From NCBI RefSeq assembly GCF_037975245.1, contig NC_092568.1:25664501-25728500 (forward strand): a stretch of DNA of 64,000 nt. The letters are read 5' to 3'. A program made the translations under genes and the position numbers. The notes beneath the pieces are model-generated. The model searched no databases, was not told where the DNA came from, and was given only the letters and a program-made list of their open reading frames with translations. Source of the DNA: Apostichopus japonicus (taxonomy: Eukaryota; Echinodermata; Holothuroidea; Aspidochirotida; Stichopodidae). Shown piece after piece: positions 56,964 to 64,000 of this stretch. Numbering within the stretch: the first letter of the stretch is position 1; each line of letters begins with the position of its first letter.

Positions 56964-58316
56964 TTGCACTTTTGCACTCATAACCATTCATTATTTGTAT
57001 AATATAGTTTCCTGACTATTCGACTAAATCAACACATATTTTCTCCCTGATTTTTAGCCATTGAATTAAAAACAGAAGAATTTTGTCATCTCAAATCTAG
57101 TACCTCACAATGTGCTGAAACCTTTGTCGAACTTCTTCGAAATTATTGTTTCTTTTATTTGTTATTTGTTCTACATATATCTTATTATCCTGTCGCAAAT
57201 AACATTTAAAACAAGAGTCATATATAGCGAAGCTATTATTGAACACAAATCGATTGCTCACAGTTTCATTAAGGAGCTCAATTCTCACGTTTATATTCAA
57301 TGGGTTTCAGAACATATAGTTTGGTGTTGTTTAGTGCATGGTCGTTGATTAATCATATCGCAACAGTATACTGAACAAATTAATATCGAGAAAGTGTTTG
57401 TTGAAAACTTGTGCAAAATATGGAAAACCTAAGGAGATATCTAAGAGATACAAGTAACGATTTCTTTGGAGGGAGGTTTAAGGGGTGGATGGTGGAAAAA
57501 TGTATTAGCAATATGACCTAAAAGTTATTTTTTGGTGCATTATGTCTTGAAAGTGGACACCTTTATTATCCTGTTGCTAACCAGATCTTCGAAAAAAGAT
57601 GCGATAACAATTTTGACCAGTATTCTCGTCCGACTCAAAAAGGGTTATATATACGCTTAGGTACTTTTTATGAGACAATCGGGAAACTTTTCGGATTATA
57701 AAAGTAAGCAATTAAACACGGATACTGTAATGGTACTTGTTACTCATCATTGGATATTAAATACGTAGGTGCGAGGACTTGGCGCTATAGTATCAAGTAA
57801 AGACCACCCTCCCGATATGAGTCTGATTCTAATACAGTCTGAACCGAAATATGTCAAATCCATTATTTTTCGCCATGGCTTTAAACTTCTCGATGAAAGA
57901 ATAAAGTTGTACTTTGTTTACATACGATACAAAATGAAATCTATTTTCATTAGTACTTTGTTGTTGTTAAATTTCCTCAGTAAACATAATATTCTTTGCT
58001 GATGACAATCTTTCATGTAATATACTTTCATAGTAAAGTCTAGTCATTCTTTTGTATTTAGATAAACACCTGAGCCCTCTGTAATTTGTTATTCAGATCG
58101 CCGCATGTTCATTAACTTAATTACGTCTGTTATGGACAAAAATAGCTTGCTAAATAAAAAAACTTATACAACACCTTATGACGCGCTTCTCGTCTGACCA
58201 AAATATTTATCGTATATATGCTATGCTCGTTGGAAAGTTGTATACATACTAGTTTTACGGCTCAGCACCTATATTGTGTTGATGATTAGTACTTTGTTTC
58301 TCTACGAAAAAACGAT
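56964..58316. other. Spacer before the third GPCR
   Basis: AT-rich, no supported exon. It presumably includes the promoter of the third receptor; no clear core element could be defined. Confidence 0.45.
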
Positions 58317-59337
58317 ATGGAATCTGGAAACATAACAATGGAGCTAGGTTCTTCACCTCTGCAGGATCTCAATCTAGCCCATTTTATTATCCGCTTTTCA
58401 GTTTTTAATGCATCTGGTTCATTGGCAGTTTTATTGAATACTCTTAACATCATTGTCCTTAACAGGAATTACGAATGCTTTGGCGAAACGACCACGGTGT
58501 TTGCAATGGCCATGTCGAATGTACACGCAATAAACGGATTGATATACCTTTCATTAGAAAATGTCTACATCCTATCGGACTATTTTGCTCACCATAGTCA
58601 AATGTGTTGGTTTGCTCTCTACGTCAGCATATTTTCTAACAACACTACGCTGCAATTTGTTGCTTGCATAACTTTCGAACGTATCATCGCAGTGGGTTTT
58701 CCGCTACGTTACCATGCCTTAATGTCTCCAAAGAAGGCCAAATTCATATCATGCTTCATAGTTCTACATTCCAACTTGGTCTCTCTCTTCGTTGTACTTC
58801 ATAAATATCACAGCACTTACATCTCATTTGAATCTGGTGTGCATATTTGTTTTACACACGGCTCGAAGACGAGAGATTGTTGAGAGATTGTTGTCTTCCA
58901 AGCACTTTACTACTTTTATAGTTCATTGTGCGGCTTGGCAGTACCAGTCCTTTTTTATTATCGTAGCCAATGGTTACCTGTTTGTGGTAACGATTCGTCA
59001 AGCAAAGCGACTCGAAAGGACGTCAAACCCCTTCAGTACTGATCCAGAATCTCGTCGGACCTCTCACGGAGATACCAAGGCAATGTCCTCAGCAAGGCCA
59101 ATTAATTTACAATTCAGAGTGGTTCGTACCTTTCTAGTCATTGCAGGAGCGTTTATCGTCATATGGGTACCTGCCTCCTTATTTGTCGTCATATTAAACA
59201 CAAATGCACATAGTTCTCTATACCAAGTAGTAGCCAGCATGCTTATTAGTTGCAATTCTTGGGTAAATGCTATCATTTACTTGCTCATGAACAAGAAGTA
59301 CCGGGCAGAGATTAAAAACCTTTTGACATTCCTATAA
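58317..59337 (+). pseudogene. Third GPCR paralogue, disrupted by a stop and a frameshift
   Basis: The first part (58317-58883) encodes TM1 to extracellular loop 2: GSLAVLLNTLNIIVL, NYECFGETTTVFAMAMS, ITFERIIAVGFPLRYH, then GVHICFTHG, ending at a TGA (58881-58883). TM5 is readable past the stop until about 58950. There a run of six T (58951-58956) shifts the frame into the last part (ANGYLFVVTIRQAKR, TM6 VVRTFLVIAGAFIVIWVP, TM7 SWVNAIIYLLMN), which ends at 59337. Its motifs are ERI at the DRY position and VNAIIY in TM7. Two lesions suggest a pseudogene, but homopolymer sequencing error could explain one. Confidence 0.85.
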
Positions 59338-61185
59338 ATATAAACATTTGATTATTTTGACGGTATATTTATGTCAAACGTCGAATGTCTTATTCTTTCT
59401 CTCAATTCATTTCAATCATGCTATATAAGTTCAATTACGATCGTATCATCCCAATGAATACACATTTCATTAAAACTGAATCATTCTCTCCCCAATGCAA
59501 ACGTGATTGAATTTCCCCTTTTTTTTTGGGGGGGGGGGGAGGAGTAATTAATAGTGTATTCAGTCATATCCACTAACGCCTTTATAGTCTGAGTCATTAC
59601 TATGGTTACATGTGGGTGAGGTGGGATATCATTTTACCTCCACATTAAATACTTTCTTTTGTAAGCAAAAAGATACTGATTATTGGTTTTCTTTAGATAT
59701 GTTAATTGTCATTTACTGTAGTTTGTGTGTGGTGACTAATCAAATAAAAAGTCGCACTATGCTAAAAGTACTACGAAAGCATTAACTGTGAACATACATA
59801 AAGCCTATCAATATTTAATTATAGTATACTGATAATTGGGTTTGATAAAGATGTTATTAGACGTCATTTTACATAAAATGTGAACCGTACTGAATAACCT
59901 ATTGTTATATCCATTTCCTTCTTTCATATTTTATGAATACCATATTTGTTTCTACAAACGTGAACGTATAAAGAACATTTTTCGATTTTAACTCTTTTAT
60001 CATGTTCTTCTTTCACATTTTATGTCTTAGACTTTAATGCAGTATTTGTTTCTACAAACGTGATTTTGTAAAGAACACTTCTTGATTTTTTTTCTCTTAA
60101 TTAATTTAGAAAATGAAATAATGAAATATTTCAAATGCAGTATGATTAAATATCTTTCTTTAAGTATCAAGAACTACTAAGTGCGAATGTAGAAACGCAA
60201 CAGCAATTCTAGACTGGAACGATTGCAAACTGCTGAATTAATTTTCCTGTCGTATTCTTTGAACTAGTAAGAATGAAACTCAAGTACACCGGTCTTCTCT
60301 TTCAAGAACCTAACGTTATCAACTTCCTAAGAAGAAAGTTATGTTACAGAGTGTATATTTGGCATTTTGTTTCAATTTGGGAAATGGTTCATCAATTTGG
60401 TTATCAATGATATTATAAGGCGCGGATAAGGAAATATATGAAACGAGATAAGATGTCTATAATGAAACATTGCTTGTGTAAATATAAGACATACCAGTGT
60501 TGATGTTATTATTATTGTTATTTTTATCAGACTTTATCAAATATCAATGTTATAAAACGTAAATAGCATGTTAGTCAAGAATTGGTTTCCCAAAGCATCG
60601 CGTTCTCCACCACAGTTAAAGAACAATTTAAGATGTTAACACCATTTTGAATGTACTGAACATGACAGACCAATATGATTCAAAGTAAGAACTTCGTAAA
60701 TGATGCCCTATATACATTTTTTTAATAGAAAGCCATGTGGTATGTTGTAGGGATAAGCAACAGCAGAATAAGGCTGCAATGAAAAAGCAACTGTTTCAAT
60801 AAATGTATTGTCAAATATACATCAACTAAATCGCTGGAAGACCAGTATTGTAAACTCATTTTTAGTCTATCAAGTTTGAGACAATTCTCCACTATTCAGT
60901 GAAGTCTGTTAAAATAAAAACTCTTTCAAAAAATGCATTGGCACTACATTTAAGAACGTATAAGACCACTCTCTACACTGATGAGGGGCATGTATACCTC
61001 GACCCGACTCGATTTCCTTGCCTTCGCATCCCTGAAACACTTCAACATGTCACACTGTGTCATACATGATATATTGTGCTCTGCTTCTTCCTTTATATGT
61101 CCAAATACCATCCATCATCTAATGTAATGATCAATCCGTTTTGCTAATTGAATTTTCTATGGTTTTTTTTCCCAAAACTTTCACA
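59338..61185. other. Intergenic, no gene seen
   Basis: AT-rich, with a T-run/G-run at about 59518-59538. The right part is probably 3' UTR of the minus-strand gene ending at 61186. Confidence 0.45.
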
Positions 61186-63458
61186 TTAATAAATACGTTT
61201 CTTTTGCCACAAGAGACCCTGTGCAGTGCTACTACTGGATGGCCCAAATCCATCCCAAAATGAATCCCTCTCTTCTGGACGTTTCTCTAGTGGTTCTAAC
61301 TTAGGAGCACTGTTAAATGCCCCGCCTTCGTAAAAGTCGATCACTGCCGAGTTTGGAGTTCTAAAGGACCGTCGTCTTTGAGAGTTTGCCCTTTGAAATT
61401 GAGAAAACATGTGATAAGTATCCTCCTCCTCCGCTTCTTCATCTTCGTCCCTGTCATCTTGTATCTCTCCATCATCATACAGTTCTTCTTTCTCCGGAAC
61501 CATTGCATGACCTGTAGTCTCCTGATTAGATCCTGAGATGGTGAATACTCTCTTCTCGTTCGAGGCAGATGGCACCTCATCCTCCTCCGAGTCAGGTCTC
61601 TTCCATGTTTGTGGGTTTAATATGTTAACTTTGGCTTCTGTAACAACTGTAGATGCAGTGTCAGGGGAGTTTGTTTCTAGTCCTTGGTTTTCCTGTGAGG
61701 GCGAATCCCGCTCATCGGACACATCAAGTACTGGATTGTCGATGCCTTGCGTGTTCGCAGTTTCAACATTTGTCGGTTCATCAGTTTGCCCTCTTCTATT
61801 TCTAACTTTCAGCTGTAGAGGAACCATTTAAATAATTGCAAAATTTATATCATTTCTTTTCAATTTTCTTCTTATATATACGTATTGGTAAATGACCATT
61901 GTTCTATACGTTTCATATATATCACGACCATTGTATTATGTCACAACCTAAAACTGTGCAAAACAGTGACTTAGACAGAAAACGCATGTTTGAGCAAAGC
62001 AATTATTGAGCTGATAGCCGTAATGAGTTCTTTGACAGCTTGGATGACGGACAATAAGAAAGTTCGTTGGCACGTTTATAATTATTGAGTTTGAATATAT
62101 AATTCGGTGAGTCATACTGGTTATTAATAAGTTACAGATATCCAAGAACACCGTATAGAGAGATTGTTTCTCAAAATACAAATATTGAAGAAAAACAAAA
62201 GGGAGAGGTACATCGAACTACCGATCCTAATAAGACTGTAAATTAGCAGCAATTAGCCTAATGAATCTCTTTGACTAGGAGGAAGCAGGGTCACATAGAA
62301 ATTATTTGCTGATACGTCATTGTTGGTGCTATAGTTATGCATTGTGCCAAGTATCATTGGTTGGTTATTGGTTAAAGAATGGTACAGTGTTGCATATAAC
62401 ATCTTCAAACATGTGCTTTACCTCCAAGGCGCCCGCGTAGACGTCATCTTGACCAAAGGTTGGATTTTTGCGCCTCGAGTTTTTGCGGGAAAGGTTTGAT
62501 CTGACTGAAGAACGGGTTGAACGCACAGATCCTCGTCGTGACCTTTGACTCCTCATTGAACTTCGATGCATTTCACGGAAGAAAGAAGCTTGTTCTAAGT
62601 CTTGCAAATCAGCAATATCTGCAAACTTGCTATTTAAACTATAAAAAAGATATGAAATAAATAATGTGAAATTGGGCGAAGGAAAATATAGCAGTGGCGT
62701 CTCCAAGGGGTGGCTTGGTGGGGGAGGGTAGGGGGAACGTGCCTTCCCAAAGCAATGGTGTCCCTAGGTGCCTCCCCCTCAAATGCGATTTGTATAGTGT
62801 TAAAAAAATACTAATAAAAAACTGTTTTTACAAAACGAAAAGTATTATGTTCATCAGCTAAAGTTCTTTTCATTGACCATCACAATAACCAGATTTTTAT
62901 CTCACTAACATGGTCACAGAGGGTCCCAAGGGAGGTCACCACTTGCTGCTAAGAATGTCTATACTTATGATGACACACGCAAGTATAGTTGTATGAAATA
63001 AACCTTAACAAATGCTGAAAATAACTGCGATTCTTATTTGAAACCATAGGGACCGTCTGTGGGAATAGGGTTAGTTTTTATGTAAAGATGACTTTCGCTC
63101 GACTTTAAGGAACACAATCCGGTGAATTATCTTTGCTGGTTACTTTAACGTATAATAGTCGCTTCTCGGTATAGAGATCTGCCACTGTATTTCACAGGTG
63201 TCCCTTACACCTGGCCATGGTAATGTTATTTTGATATACATATATTTGTTCATCAGAACTCATTACATCATATATCGATTCATGAAACACCCCCCCCTTC
63301 CCCGTCGCAGCCCCCAGCATCCTAGAAACGGGTAAATGATCAATAAACTGTCATATTATAGTTCAGCAATACTGAAGTTAAAATATTCAACTTACTTAGA
63401 AGGCTCACGAAATAAGCGGTGACGATTTTCAAGTTCTGTTTTCTTTTTCTGTGAAATT
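61186..63458 (-). CDS. Unidentified gene, last three exons (continues past right edge)
   Basis: Minus-strand exons 63458-63396, 62638-62422 and 61812-61186 join in phase with GT-AG borders and end at TAA (61188-61186), giving about 302 residues. The first exon has a charged helix (SQKKKTELENRHRLFREPS). The second continues FADIADLQDLEQASFFREMH into an Arg/Ser-rich run (SSMRSQRSRRGSVRSTRSSV) and FGQDDVYAGALE. The third is acidic and disordered (DDRDEDEEAEEEDTYHMF) and ends WDGFGPSSSS to the C-terminus. No transmembrane segment is visible. It looks like a cytoplasmic tail or linker of a larger protein, but I do not recognise the family. Confidence 0.65.
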
Positions 63459-64000
63459 CTAAATTGTAGAAAAGAGGCGGTAGATATATTATTATACATT
63501 TAACATACGAATAAAGGGATGACTTGAAACCAAAAAACAAAAATATCATAATGCTTAACTCAAATGTTTAACGACAGATAACTCAATAAAAATAATGATA
63601 ATTAATATGAAAATTGCATAGAACGCCTTGTTATTTTCACTGAGCGTTTAGGGCAGTAAGCTAGAAAGGTCGAAGTTAGAATTTCGCAACACACATTGAG
63701 ACTTTAAAAGCCGAAACAGATAATGACGTCAATACCCTATAGTCTATAGACCTATAAATTTAATGTGAATGCTAATCCAATGTTTACTATTTCTTATAGC
63801 TAATATAGAAATGTGCTTTTGACTTTACACACTCAACATGCAACCATTCATGATGTTCAGCATTATTTATAAAGAAGAAATTATGTCATATAACAATTCA
63901 GACTTCATTTGAGGTCACGAGAGTATTATGATATGTGTGCTAGACTGCGTATCGTTCAAACAATTGTTGATCCTCTGATGTTCAGAGGGGCATTTCTAAC
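63459..64000. other. Intron of the unidentified minus-strand gene
   Basis: No further exon could be supported before the window edge. The reading phase at 63458 requires an upstream exon. Confidence 0.45.

Noticed and set aside
1-64000. tRNA or rRNA genes
   Set aside because: No cloverleaf-like or rRNA-like segment was recognised by eye. The only tRNA-related sequence is the copia primer site.

Overview
The window looks like nuclear DNA of a marine invertebrate, most likely an echinoderm and possibly a sea cucumber. It is AT-rich, the genes are split by GT-AG introns, there are many decayed transposons, intronless class A GPCRs sit in a local family, and a Ty1/copia element resembles the aquatic GalEa lineage. 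The host assignment is inference from gene content; no species marker was identified.

Layout. (1) About 0.96-14.97 kb, minus strand: a WDR81 orthologue, which I could follow through 14 coding exons from the start codon at 14934 to an exon near 960-1191. Its C-terminal WD40 part lies beyond the left edge. Its fifth intron opens with about 1 kb of 27-bp tandem copies of the exon-5 splice donor. (2) 16.0-20.4 kb, minus strand: a nearly intact, recently inserted Ty1/copia retrotransposon with 206-bp LTRs and a 5-bp target duplication. (3) 27.3-35.1 kb, minus strand: a complete nine-exon BRMS1/BRMS1L orthologue (323 residues). One of its introns has AT-AC ends, a U12 donor and a U12 branch site. 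(4) 35.5-36.5 kb: two MITEs next to the BRMS1 5' end. (5) 38.6-41.0 and 53.2-55.3 kb, plus strand: a segmental duplication of [CCAT microsatellite - intronless GPCR - 5'-truncated GPCR pseudogene]. A third, broken GPCR lies at 58.3-59.3 kb. (6) 41.9-50.8 kb: a nest of transposons between the two GPCR copies: a dead Helitron, a minus-strand LINE, several hAT-type MITEs and a Penelope-like element with inverted terminal repeats and a hammerhead-like core. (7) 61.2-63.5 kb, minus strand: the last three exons of an unidentified gene ending in an Arg/Ser-rich and acidic tail; it runs off the right edge.

The host genes are not a pathway. WDR81 acts in endosome maturation and autophagy, BRMS1L in the Sin3-HDAC corepressor, and the GPCRs are a lineage-specific receptor cluster. 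Exon borders were set by reading splice signals and checking that reading phases close across every junction. No alignment or search was run, and comparisons with human proteins are from memory.
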